Assembly: GCF_964355755.1 (NCBI RefSeq)
Contig: NC_092674.1
Span: 11,601,001-11,661,000, forward strand
Length of the DNA stretch: 60,000 bases
Direction: 5' to 3'
Origin: Antedon mediterranea
Lineage: Eukaryota; Echinodermata; Crinoidea; Comatulida; Antedonidae
Under the pieces are notes generated by a model, which saw only the letters and a list, made by a program, of their open reading frames with translations, had not been told where the DNA came from and searched no databases. Shown here one piece after another: positions 11,501 through 19,699 of the stretch (position 1 is the first letter of the stretch; each line of letters starts with the position of its first letter). A program made the position numbers and the translations under genes.

Positions 11501-14500
11501 TTTGCTTTATGCTAAAAAACAATATTAATGATGAAATATGGTAATATACCAAACCATATTTACCATGTAGTTGTCTCCGTGGCACAATGGATAGCGCGTT
11601 GGACTTCTATGTGTTCAGACGATATTCAAAGGTTGTGGGTTCAAATCCCGCAGGAGATGTATGCTTTTTTAATTCCTGCCAAAGAGTTGGAATAATTTTT
11701 AATTATTAACCCTGATTTATGCTAACAATTTTTAGTGAGGAAATATGGGAATAGCCTACACTTTTTAAAAATTCCTGCCTAAGAGTAAGCCTACTTTTTA
11801 CTCGGGGTACCCGAGTCTAGGACTTACTCATTTTCTCCTCTTCTTCTTCAATCTGGACACTATTGAGTAAAAAGTGCGATTTTTAAAGTACTACTCCTCC
11901 CTTATTCGTTGTAGTATTGAGCTGGGATTTGGCATGAACATACTACAGGGACATGTCCTCAAAGCTATAGAGCCGGATTTTTAATTTTTTGTTAATTAAT
12001 TTGTTTAATTAAGAATCCACAATGTGTGACACACACCACAGCGTTATGTAGTTATATGCGGCTTCTTGGCGTAGTGGTTATCACGTTTGCTTAACACGCA
12101 GAAGGTACCTGGTTCGAGCCCGGACGAAACCTTTTTTTTAAACGTTATGGTGAAAAGTACTGTATACGCAATATGATAATTACACACAGTATATCTTATT
12201 TTTATAATTTTTCTAAATACTTATTTTGTGTAATCGGTAATTATCACTTTTACACATGTTTATTTTTCTTTGTGCTTATTACCCTATTCATTTGTAATTT
12301 AAATGGATTAAAAAACTTTCTGTAACCCACATTTTTAGTGTAAGTGGTTTTCGTAGTGTAGTGGTTGTCAAGTCTGCTTAACACGCAGAAGGTCCCGGTT
12401 CGAGCCCTGGCGAAACCTCGGGTTTCTTTTACTTTATGGTGAAATAACTGTATACGTCTGTATACAGCTTCTTTCGCTGTACCCCGAGTATTGCACATTC
12501 GTGCTTTTTTGTTAATTAATTTGTTTAATTAAGAAGCCACAATGTGTGACACACACCACAGCGTTATGTAGTTATATGCGGCTTCTTGGCGTAGTGGTTA
12601 TCACGTTTGCTCAATACGCAGAAGGTACCTGGTTCAAGCCCGGGCTAAACCTTTTTTTTTAAACTTTATGGTGAAAAGTACTGTATACGCAATATGATAA
12701 TTATACACAGTATATCTTATTATTATTTTTTAAAATACTTATTTTGTGTAATCGGTAATTATCACTTTTACACATGTTTATTTTGCTTTGTGCTTATTAC
12801 CATTTATTTGTAATTTAAATGGATTAAAAAACTTTCTGTAACCCACAATTTTAATGTAAGAGGTTTCGTAGTGTAGTGGTTGTCAAGTCTGCTTAACACG
12901 CAGAAGGTCCCGGTTCGAGCCCTGACGAAACCTATTTTTCTTTAACTTTCTAACTGTATACGTCTGTATACAGCTTCTTTCGCTGTACCCCGAGTATTGC
13001 ACATTCGTGCTTGTTTAATATTTGCATTATGCTAAAAAACAATTATTGATGAAATATGGTAATACCAAACAATATTCATCGTGTAGTTGTCTCCGTGGCG
13101 CAATGGATAGCGCGTTGGACTTCTGTGTGTTCAGACGATATTCAAAGGTTGTGGGTTAGAATCCAACCGGAGAGGTATACTTTTTTAATTCCTGCGTAAA
13201 AGTTGAAATAATTTTAAATTATTAATCCTGATTTATGCTAAAAACAATTAGTGAGGAAATATAGTTATACCAAACAATAATTATCGTGTAGTTGTCTCCG
13301 TGGCGCAATGGATAGCGCGTTGGACTTCTATTGTTCAGATGACATTCAAAGGTTGTGGGTTCGAGTCCCACCGGAGATGTACATTTTTTTTAAATTCTGC
13401 CTAAGAGATGGCCTAATTTTTAATTATTTGTTTTATGCTAAAAAACAATATTAATGATGAAATATGGTAATACCAAACAATATTCACCATGTAGTTGTCT
13501 CCGTGGCACAATAGATAGCGCGTTGGACTTCTATGAGTTCAGACGATATTCAAAGGTTGTGGGTTCGAATCCAGCCGGAGAGGTATACTTTTTTAATTCC
13601 TGCCTAAAAGTTGAAATAATTTTAAATTAATAATCCTGATTTATGCTAAAAACAATTAGTGAGGAAATATAATTATACCAAATAATAATTATCGTGTAGT
13701 TGTCTCCGTGGCGCAATGTATAGCGCGTTGGACTTCTATGTGTTCAGACGATATTCTAAGGTTGTGGGTTCGAATCCCACCGGAGATGTATACTTTTTTA
13801 ATTCCTGCCTAAAAGTTGGAATAATTTTTAATTATTAATCCTGATTTATGCTGAAAACAATTAGTCATGAAATATAGTTATACCAAACAATTATTATCGT
13901 GTAGTTGTCTCCGTGGCGCAATTGATAGCGCGTTGGACTTCTATGTGTTCAGACGATATTCAAATGTTGTTGGTTCGAGTCCCATCGGAGATGCATACTT
14001 TTTTAATTCCTGCCTAAGGGTTAAGAGTTGGAATAATTTTTAATTATTAATCCTGATTTATGCTGAAAACAATTAGTCATGAAATATAGTTATACCAAAC
14101 AATTATTATCGTGTAGTTGTCTCCGTGGCGCAATGGATAGCGCGTTGGACTTCTATGTGTTCAGACGATATTCAAAGGTTGTTGGTTCGAGTCCCATCGG
14201 AGATGTATACTTTTTTAATTCCTGCCTAAGAGTTTGAATAATTTTTAATTATTAATCCTGATTTATGCTGAAAACAATTAGTCATGAAATATAGTTATAC
14301 CAAACAATTATTATCGTGTAGTTGTCTCCGTGCCGCAATGGATAACGCGTTGGACTTCTATGTGTTCAGACGATATTCAAAGGTTGTGGGTTCGAATCTC
14401 GCCGGAGATGTATGCTTTTTTAATTCCTGCCAAAGAGTTGGAATAATTTTTAATTATTAACCCTGATTTATGCTAAAAATTTTTAGTGACGAAATATGGG

Positions 14501-16668
14501 AATACCAAACAATCGTGTAGTTGTCTCCGTGGCGCAATGGATAGCGCGTTGGACTTCTATTTGTTCAGATGATATTCAAAGGTTGTGGGTTCGAGTCCCA
14601 TCGGAGATGCATACTTTTTTAATTCCTGCCTAAGAGTTGGAATAATTTTTAATTATTAACCCTGATTTATGCTAAAAAATTTTAGTGACGAAATATGGGA
14701 ATACCAAACAATCGTGTAGTTGTCTCCGTGGCGCAATGGATAGCGCGTTGGACTTCTATTTGTTCAGACGATATTCAAAGGTTGTGGGTTCGAGTCCCAC
14801 CGGAGATGTAGCCTACACTTTTTAAAAATTCCTGCCTAAGAGTAAGCCTAATTTTTTAATATTTGCGTTATGCTAAAAAACAATTATTGATGAAATATGG
14901 TAATACCAAAAAATATTCATCGTGTAGTTGTCTCCGTGGCGCAATGGATAGCGCGTTGGACTTCTATTGTTCAGACGACATTCAAAGGTTGTGGGTTCGA
15001 GTCCCACCGGAGATGTACATTTTTTTAAAATTCTGGCTAAGAGATGGCCTAATTTTTAATTATTTGCTTTATGCTAAAAAACAATATTAATGATGAAATA
15101 TGCTTACCCAACAATATTCATCGTGTAGTTGTCTCCGTGGCGCAATGGATAGCGCGTTGGACTTCTATTTGTTCAGACGATATTCAAAGCTTGTGGGTTC
15201 GAATCCCACCGGAGATGTCAACTTTTTTAATTCCTGCCAAAGAGTTGGAATAATTTTTAATTATTAACCCTTATTTATGCTAAAAACAATTAGTGAGGAA
15301 ATATGGGAATACCAAACAACATTAATCGTGTAGTTGTCTCCGTGGCGCAATGGATAACGAATGAAAATTCTGCCTAAGATTTTAATTAATTAATTTTCAT
15401 TTTTAATTATTTGCTTTATGTTAAAGAAAATAATTTATGAAATATGGCTATATTAAACAATATTCATTGTGTAGTTGTCTCCGTGGCGCAATGGATAGCG
15501 CGTTGGACTATTGTTCAGACGATATTCAAAGGTTGTACCTAAGGATTGACAATTCTAATTATTTGTTTCATTCTACAAGACATTACATTTATTTTGTTTG
15601 ACTTTTTTTTTGTTAACAGAAAGCCTTAAACACCGATAGTCTTTGAAACGCTGGTATATGTCGTGACGACAGTGATGACGTTTGAGAGTTTAGGCCTATT
15701 CATTTCGTTGTTTAAATTATTTGAGCTTTTGTGTTATACTATCAACAATACTGTAGTCAATATTAGGCTTACACTTCTAAAAACATTTTACATCATACCT
15801 TTTGCTTACAAATTTCCTACTATACTGTCTGTCCTCAAGACAGTCTAGTTGCTTTGTCCAGTATTCGACCATTGTATAGATAGACAGATTGAGGCAATAT
15901 TTTTGGCAAAATGACCAACTTCGAATATAATGAAAATGCGATTAATACTTGGATTAAAATCAGCATGTGCGCAACTGCGTCCCATCGTGCGTACCCTTCA
16001 CATCGACCAATCAGAGGCCAGCATTTGCATTTTACTGCTGTGCCGCTTCGTTTTGAATTTTATGATTTAAGCTTGCGTAAAATGCGAAAATTCAGCCACA
16101 AAACGATGTGCGGATTATGATTATAATTATGATTAATAAGTACTGTTGTCTTGTCTCCTCCTTCTTCGTGTTTCCCTTCTGAAACCATTCTCCCGGGACG
16201 TCCAGAAAACTTCGGAAAAGCAAATTTTATTATATCATCATCTTGTATAGCGAGATGGACATGACAGTGTTTTACTGGCAATTATTTAGCATTGTTGTAG
16301 GGATTATTTGAATTATAATACCATACAGATTTTGATTTAAGGATTAAACAGTTTCATCAAGTTATTAAACAACCAAATGTCAAATTGGTTTATAAAAAAC
16401 AGGTTGATGTAGTTCCATTGTATACCGGACTTGGCGCATTAAAGTAAAGTGTGTGTGTGTGTCGAGTAAAGATTACTTCGTAAAGAAAAACACAATTAAG
16501 ACCAGGTTTGTACCACGTGCGTAGGGCAAGTCCGAGTACAAATACTTTATCCATCATTGGTCTAAATTCATGTAGACAGTGATTCATAAAGTTGATTCAC
16601 CGGCCATTCTGAATTGCCTCGTGGAAGGAACGAGAGATGAAGTTCTTCACGGTAGAAGTAAATGCCAT
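8407..16668 (-). CDS. Four-exon gene for a 181-residue unrecognised protein; tRNA array inside intron 1
   Basis: CDS is complement(join(8407..8563, 8669..8852, 9039..9175, 16601..16668)): 546 nt, 181 residues plus TAG. Seen: the four segments keep one open frame only when spliced at GT/AG sites, and the phases agree at every junction (2, then 1, then 2). The intron 3 acceptor has a good pyrimidine tract (8564 upward); the exon 3 donor is CAG|GTGTAA; the exon 2 donor (GG|GTGCTT) is weak. The first 28 residues are basic and Ser/Thr/Phe-rich with no acidic residue until Glu17, which could be a mitochondrial targeting sequence (inference). Residues 30-140 are charged and probably helical, with no membrane segment. 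The C-terminus is Gly/Pro-rich (DGGPGPK at 163-169) and ends VNYVEF. I do not recognise the family and assign no function. The 7.4-kb intron 1 contains the opposite-strand tRNA array. Confidence 0.68.
8669..8852 (-). CDS. Exon 3 of the unrecognised 181-residue gene
   Basis: Acceptor TTAAGGCAG, donor CAG|GTGTAA. Encodes about residues 70-129, with a basic stretch RRRGR and a QYFQAAVNVISEQ-type helical segment. Confidence 0.7.
9039..9175 (-). CDS. Exon 2 of the unrecognised 181-residue gene
   Basis: Acceptor GTACACAG; the exon begins with one base that completes the Arg codon split from exon 1. The donor is GG|GTGCTT, a weak site; without splicing there, the frame stops two codons later. Encodes about residues 24-68. 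Confidence 0.65.
9356..9418 (+). pseudogene. tRNA-Arg(TCT) 5'-truncated fragment at the array's left edge
   Basis: Retains the anticodon arm (GTTGGACTTCTA), intron and a normal T arm (GGGTTCGAGTCCCACCGGAGAT), but has no D arm or A box. It marks the left boundary of the array. Confidence 0.85.
9537..9622 (+). tRNA. tRNA-Arg(TCT) copy 1, with intron, impaired
   Basis: Full-length, 86 nt with a 13-nt intron after CTTCTA. U8 is replaced by A (CCGAGGCGC) and the T stem 3' strand reads CCTTC, which breaks one pair, so function is doubtful. Confidence 0.8.
9742..9827 (+). tRNA. tRNA-Arg(TCT) copy 2, with intron, looks intact
   Basis: The acceptor GTCTCCG pairs with CGGAGAT. The A box TGGCGCAATGG, B box GGTTCGAGTCC, anticodon loop CTTCTA plus A38 and T stem GTGGG/CCCAC are all present. 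The 13-nt intron lies between positions 37 and 38, as in metazoan tRNA-Arg(UCU). A T-run after the 3' end can act as the Pol III terminator. Confidence 0.93.
9945..10031 (+). pseudogene. tRNA-Arg(TCT)-like copy 3, degenerate
   Basis: The A box is fine, but U33 is C (GGACCTCTG), the B box is GGTTAGAATCC and the T and acceptor stems are disrupted (CCAACAGGAGAT). It closely resembles copy 12, 3144 bp downstream. Confidence 0.8.
10150..10235 (+). tRNA. tRNA-Arg(TCT) copy 4, with intron, looks intact
   Basis: 86 nt with all stems paired, A and B boxes canonical, and a 13-nt intron with the variant GATGAC end shared with copy 13. A poly-T run follows. Confidence 0.93.
10354..10440 (+). pseudogene. 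tRNA-Arg(TCT)-like copy 5, degenerate
   Basis: A box changed to TGGCACAATGG and T arm to TTCGAATCCAGCTGGAG, which breaks the T stem and weakens the acceptor stem. The intron variant TGAGTTCAG is shared with copy 14. Confidence 0.75.
10559..10645 (+). tRNA. tRNA-Arg(TCT) copy 6, with intron, looks intact
   Basis: 87 nt with a 14-nt intron; A box, B box (GGTTCGAATCC), T stem and acceptor stem all paired. A T6 run follows. Confidence 0.93.
10764..10850 (+). tRNA. tRNA-Arg(TCT) copy 7, one T-stem mismatch
   Basis: 87 nt with a 14-nt intron. The T arm reads GTTGGTTCGAGTCCCAT, which leaves one mismatch and one wobble in the T stem; the rest is canonical. Copy 17 has the same change. Confidence 0.85.
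10969..11055 (+). tRNA. tRNA-Arg(TCT) copy 8, with intron, near-intact
   Basis: 87 nt with a 14-nt intron. The only weakness is a G-U wobble at the base of the T stem (CCCAT). A and B boxes are canonical. Confidence 0.9.
11171..11250 (+). tRNA. tRNA-Arg(TCT) copy 9, short 7-nt intron
   Basis: Only 80 nt because the intron is about 7 nt (TGAGGAC) instead of 13-14. The acceptor has a G-U pair (GTCTCTG), the D loop reads GGAGCAATGG and the B box is GGTTCGAAACC. It still folds, but whether so short an intron is spliced is unclear. Confidence 0.8.
11369..11454 (+). tRNA. tRNA-Arg(TCT) copy 10, one acceptor mismatch
   Basis: 86 nt, intron 13 nt. The 3' acceptor strand reads CTGAGAT, giving one mismatch at pair 6-67. 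Otherwise canonical. Confidence 0.85.
11573..11659 (+). pseudogene. tRNA-Arg(TCT)-like copy 11, degenerate
   Basis: A box TGGCACAATGG, B box GGTTCAAATCC and a broken T stem (CCCGCAGGAG). It is the last copy before the tRNA-Val segment. Confidence 0.75.
12060..12131 (+). tRNA. tRNA-Val(AAC) copy 1, two acceptor mismatches
   Basis: D arm GTAGTGGTTATCACG, anticodon loop TTAACAC (anticodon AAC) and B box GGTTCGAGCCC. The acceptor GGCTTCT against CGAAACC has mismatches at pairs 3-70 and 7-66, so it may be weak. A T-run follows. Confidence 0.75.
12346..12417 (+). tRNA. tRNA-Val(AAC) copy 2
   Basis: Reads GGTTTTCGTAGTGTAGTGG with one extra T in the acceptor strand compared with copy 4; anticodon loop TTAACAC, B box GGTTCGAGCCC, 3' strand CGAAACC. 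The T stem has one mismatch. Confidence 0.8.
12580..12651 (+). pseudogene. tRNA-Val-derived copy 3, altered anticodon (AAT), degenerate
   Basis: Duplicate of Val copy 1. The anticodon loop is TCAATAC instead of TTAACAC, so U33 is lost and the nominal anticodon is AAT (Ile). The B box is GGTTCAAGCCC and the acceptor 3' strand CTAAACC. Most likely a dead copy, not an isoacceptor switch. Confidence 0.8.
12862..12932 (+). tRNA. tRNA-Val(AAC) copy 4, best preserved
   Basis: The acceptor GGTTTCG pairs perfectly with CGAAACC; anticodon AAC; A box and B box present; poly-T follows. The T stem (CCCGG with CCTGA) has mismatches. Confidence 0.83.
13089..13175 (+). pseudogene. tRNA-Arg(TCT)-like copy 12, degenerate
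   Basis: B box GGTTAGAATCC, T stem 3' strand CCAAC and 3' end GGAGAGG. Sister of copy 3 (offset 3144 bp). Confidence 0.8.
13294..13379 (+). tRNA. tRNA-Arg(TCT) copy 13, looks intact
   Basis: 86 nt with all stems paired and canonical A and B boxes. The intron is identical in type to copy 4, its sister at offset 3144 bp. Confidence 0.93.
13497..13583 (+). pseudogene. tRNA-Arg(TCT)-like copy 14, degenerate
   Basis: A box TGGCACAATAGAT, T arm CCAGC and 3' end GGAGAGG. Sister of copy 5. Confidence 0.78.
13702..13788 (+). tRNA. tRNA-Arg(TCT) copy 15, D-loop change
   Basis: The D loop reads CAATGTATAG in place of CAATGGATAG, which loses a conserved G; T and acceptor stems are intact. Sister of copy 6. 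Confidence 0.82.
13907..13993 (+). tRNA. tRNA-Arg(TCT) copy 16, mildly degenerate
   Basis: D loop CAATTGATAG and T stem GTTGG/CCCAT with one mismatch. Intron 14 nt. Sister of copy 7. Confidence 0.75.
14119..14205 (+). tRNA. tRNA-Arg(TCT) copy 17, one T-stem mismatch
   Basis: 87 nt; identical in type to copy 7 (GTTGGTTCGAGTCCCAT). A box, anticodon arm and acceptor stem are canonical. Confidence 0.85.
14324..14410 (+). tRNA. tRNA-Arg(TCT) copy 18, mildly degenerate
   Basis: A box TGCCGCAATGGATAACG and T stem 3' strand CTCGC. Foldable but likely weakened. Confidence 0.7.
14523..14609 (+). tRNA. tRNA-Arg(TCT) copy 19, near-intact
   Basis: 87 nt with a 14-nt intron; only a G-U wobble in the T stem (CCCAT). 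Canonical A and B boxes. The upstream spacer is shortened by about 6 bp. Confidence 0.9.
14722..14808 (+). tRNA. tRNA-Arg(TCT) copy 20, looks intact
   Basis: 87 nt, all stems paired, canonical promoter boxes, intron starting TTTGTTCAG. Confidence 0.93.
14930..15015 (+). tRNA. tRNA-Arg(TCT) copy 21, looks intact
   Basis: 86 nt, all stems paired, canonical A and B boxes, 13-nt intron; a T7 run follows. Confidence 0.93.
15131..15217 (+). tRNA. tRNA-Arg(TCT) copy 22, looks intact
   Basis: 87 nt with paired stems; one change in the variable region (AAAGCTTGTGGG). A T6 run follows. Confidence 0.92.
15335..15358 (+). pseudogene. tRNA-Arg(TCT) 3'-truncated fragment
   Basis: Only the acceptor strand and D arm (GTCTCCGTGGCGCAATGGAT) remain before unrelated AT-rich sequence. 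Confidence 0.88.
15477..15536 (+). pseudogene. tRNA-Arg(TCT) fragment without a complete anticodon or T arm
   Basis: A normal 5' half, but the anticodon loop has lost bases (GGACTATTG) and the sequence leaves the tRNA at AAAGGTTGT. It marks the right boundary of the array. Confidence 0.88.
15537..16600. other. Non-coding, part of intron 1 of the 181-residue gene
   Basis: No RNA gene or repeat is seen. A GC-richer patch at 15960-16230 contains a CCAAT box (GACCAATCAGAGG) and could be a regulatory region or alternative promoter. Short open frames in it on both strands lack supporting splice sites. Confidence 0.4.
16601..16668 (-). CDS. Exon 1 of the unrecognised 181-residue gene
   Basis: ATG at 16666-16668, then 22 codons and two bases of a split Arg codon, ending at donor CCG|GTGAAT. 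The phase matches exon 2 exactly. It is GC-richer than its surroundings and codes for a basic Ser/Phe-containing start. The exact 5' end of the transcript cannot be seen. Confidence 0.62.
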
Positions 16669-17730
16669 ATTGGCCCTATATCATGTTTTTCAAGTTCGGT
16701 TGAAGATTAAACCATAGAGGGAATACATTTATACAAAAATATTTATTTTTTCCATGGGTAAACCATAGATATAAATGTAATAGTTTTTAAACTAATTCAT
16801 GTAGACCTAGAACGGGATTCGTACCGGACGTTGTCTAGCCGGTTGAGTACCTTAATAAGACAAAGATGGAATGAACCAACATTTCGGTATATTAATCAAG
16901 CTATTTCGGCAATAAATTCATTTTCTATCTGTCGTTGAGGTGTTAATTCAGACTGTCCAATAAAATTAAAATACAAGAAAATCAAATTTAAAGGCTTATT
17001 ACAATTACCATACGGATTTTAAAAGTGTCAACGACATTGTTTTATGTCTCCGCTTAACTATGGATTGACATTTTTCAATTGCTAGTATAGTTTATCTTAG
17101 GTATAAGTTCTTATGATATACAGCATTGATTTATATCATTTTACCCGTAATATATCAAAGAATCACAGTTGATTAAAACTCATTTGGGGTGACATGTTTA
17201 CAGTTTAAAAAGAGTATATGCCGATCAATTACAATTACAATAATTGAATAGCTGTTTATGTAATTAGGGTGCTAATTATAAGATTTGGATGTTTTATGTT
17301 AATTTATTGTATAAAATGCAATGTGATTAGGCCTATCTTCAATTTAACTTGTGTTTTCCTCAACTCTAGATGGAATGTACTGTGGAGTGCTAAACCCGCC
17401 CATTATTAGTTTCTATGTCTAATTTCCCACAAAAAGAAGAAAAAGCGATTTAGTATAGGATATTCTTCTTCCAGAAATCAACCCAAAACATATACCCCTG
17501 ACAACTACGTTGGCGGAGGCAATAACTACAATTAACGGAAGTACTCGGAGGTAATCGGAAATAATCGGAATTAGTGAATAAATGGTCGCAATTCGGTGAT
17601 TCTGTTAGTTCATTGATGTGTCGAACACGTGTTTTCACTGAAAATTAACAACTTATTGGTCTTAAAATAATTTGACTCAAATAAAATAATAAAAAAGTTA
17701 AACCCACATCATAACATAAACATAAACGTT

Positions 17731-17825
17731 CATCTCTCCGGCAGTGGGACTTCAACCCACACAATTTGAATACCGTCTGTATACAATACAAATCCAACGT
17801 GCTACCGTATTTATCACGCAACCAA
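17731..17825 (-). pseudogene. Diverged intron-bearing tRNA-Arg-like pseudogene
   Basis: On the minus strand it aligns along its whole length with the array tRNA: GGTAGCACGTTGGAT, an intron containing CAGACGGT, ATTCAAA, then TGTGGGTTGAAGTCCCA and CCGGAGAGATG. The anticodon region (TTTGTA) and B box are damaged. It is a dispersed relative of the array 2.2 kb beyond its edge, in inverted orientation. Confidence 0.75.
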
Positions 17826-19149
17826 GTTCATAGGTCCAAAACCATAACATAAAATACATCTTCGGTCTAAGTCATCCGTAGGGAGATACTGTAGCACTGA
17901 TATAATGTTTATAATTTTATAATTTATAATACTGTAGGCTTAAAGTTCCTAAAATTTTGCAGATGTCCTAGTGGTAAACAAGCTTTAGTAATACTAGCTA
18001 GATGATACAGTATTGGCGATGTCCAAACCAGCTTAATTAGCAAGGAAGAAGCCCTAAGCTAGCAGACTGTTTTGGGAGTTGGCGTTCCATAGGACATAAA
18101 ACTTCCCGTTCTATAATTTTTAAGATTGAATGTATCACGGTTGGTTTGTGACTCCTTTAATAAGAGAAGATCATACAAGTGTGAGTCGGATCGTTATTGA
18201 ATTACAGTCATCATTTTTAATATTCCGCGTGTCATGATTTAAAAAACTACATGACCTGCTATATAAAGTGTTTTTCTATAAATGATAAGGTATTACGAAT
18301 TATTAGAACGCATAACCTACAATTACTATAACCCAGGCTCAGATCTGTTTTATTGGTCCGTTTTAATCCGATTTTATTCGTTATTGTCGGGTTACCCACA
18401 ATGTGTGTAGGCAATAATGTGTTCCATAAGCCCTAAACCTTTTCAATACTTTTTTTCACACAAACTGTATCATCAATTTGATTTGTCTAAGTTTTCCTAA
18501 GTGTTATGTTTGTAGTTTGTTTGTTTTGGGTCAAAATAAAACGAGTTCGAATCTTAGGCTAACCTGAGATTAAATTTATTCTTACAGGTGACGAAAATCG
18601 AAGATAGGCCGCATGAATGCGTCAATGGTGTTTGCTGAGAAACAATAAGATGTTGACGCTTGCTGAATCTTGTTATCTTGGTCCAGACATTATGTTTAAT
18701 CAGATAAATACCAATGATTTCTTTCCAATACCGGTACCAAACAAGAAGGCAAAAACTTTAACAAAGTAACTGTATCTTAGCATGTGAATTGTAGTTTAAT
18801 TAGGCCTATTATACACAGTTACGATAACAAGTATAAAGTTAATTATACGGCGCCGTGTGGATGTACTTTTATCATTTAGGCCTACCCGGTTTCATAGTAA
18901 TTGCAACATTGCACTATATTTTCAATTTTAATTTTATTTTTAAATTATTAGACCTATTTACGCTGTTGATGGAATGAAATAAAAATAATAATTATCAAAT
19001 GATAGATAGAAATGGTGTATGAATCCTTACTATTTGGAACCACGTGGTATTATGTATTTCGATAAAGGCAATGATGACGACATCATGTGACAGCGACGCC
19101 GACGATGTGATGCAATAAGGAGACGGTGACATTCATAATGTTATTACAA

Positions 19150-19169
19150 TCACAATAATGATGATGATA

Positions 19170-19201
<32 letters not shown>

Positions 19202-19426
19202 AATGATGAAGATACTAATAACGATAATGAGGATAATAATGATGATAATGATGATGATAATGATGATGATAATGATGATGATAATGATGATGATAATGAG
19301 GATGATAATTATGATGATGATGATGATAATGATGATAATGATAATGATGATAATCATGATGATGATGATTATGATTATGATGATGATGATGATGATGATG
19401 ATTATGATGATGATATGATACTGACA
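19150..19426. repeat. ATG/ATA trinucleotide microsatellite
   Basis: About 270 bp of ATG and ATA units on the plus strand (GATGATGATAATGATGAT and variants). It gives low-complexity open frames of Met/Ile or His/Tyr on both strands, which are not genes. Confidence 0.95.
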
Positions 19427-19699
19427 AGAAAAAATGATGATGACATTGACGATGATAGGGAAGATGATAACTTTCAATTACTAGAAAAACAAATTTAAAA
19501 TAGTTTGCTATCAAGTGATTGCAATAAGAAATTGTAGCTAACATATATCATGGACTGAAGAATTCTAGTTTTTGGTTCATGATATAAAGGATTTATCATG
19601 CACTGTGTCACCAAGATTCTTCTGATATAAAATGAATGAATGAATAGCGCATAAAATATCTCTATGTTCTCAACATCGAAAAAAGAATTGCTGTAGCCC

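Larger units (their letters stand above)
11989..13013. repeat. Tandem 520-bp duplication carrying two tRNA-Val copies per unit
   Basis: The sequence GTTAATTAATTTGTTTAATT at 11991 recurs at 12511, a 520-bp period. Both units then carry a GGCTTCT-type Val copy, a GGTTTCG-type Val copy and an ending CTGTACCCCGAGTATTGC box. The unit is inserted between two blocks of tRNA-Arg repeats. Confidence 0.9.
9356..15536 (+). repeat. Tandem tRNA array, unit about 205 bp
   Basis: Copies start every 198-205 bp. Each unit is one tRNA-Arg(TCT), a T-run, a spacer with CCTGCCTAAGAGTTGG, a TTTTTAATTATTAATCC block, an ATGCTAAAAACAATTAGT box, and a CCAAACAATTATTATCGTGT element ending a few bases before the tRNA. 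The spacers are conserved, so whole units were amplified and not only the genes. A spacer remnant without a tRNA lies near 11760-11800. Confidence 0.95.

Noticed and set aside
12580-12651. tRNA-Ile(AAT) gene
   Set aside because: The body is tRNA-Val; U33, the B box and the acceptor stem are damaged, so it is a Val pseudogene.
9356-15536. Regularly spaced repeats resembling a CRISPR array, and short open frames across them
   Set aside because: The repeated unit is a folded tRNA with A and B boxes; the frames are translations of tRNA genes and spacers.
15960-16281. Possible additional exon of the 181-residue gene (frame with GRPGRMVSEGKHEEGG)
   Set aside because: Exon 1 joins exon 2 in perfect phase without it, and no good donor is present; kept only as a possible regulatory patch.
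19133-19544. Open frames of poly-Ile, poly-Met or His/Tyr repeats
   Set aside because: They are produced by the ATG/ATA microsatellite on both strands and have no other content.
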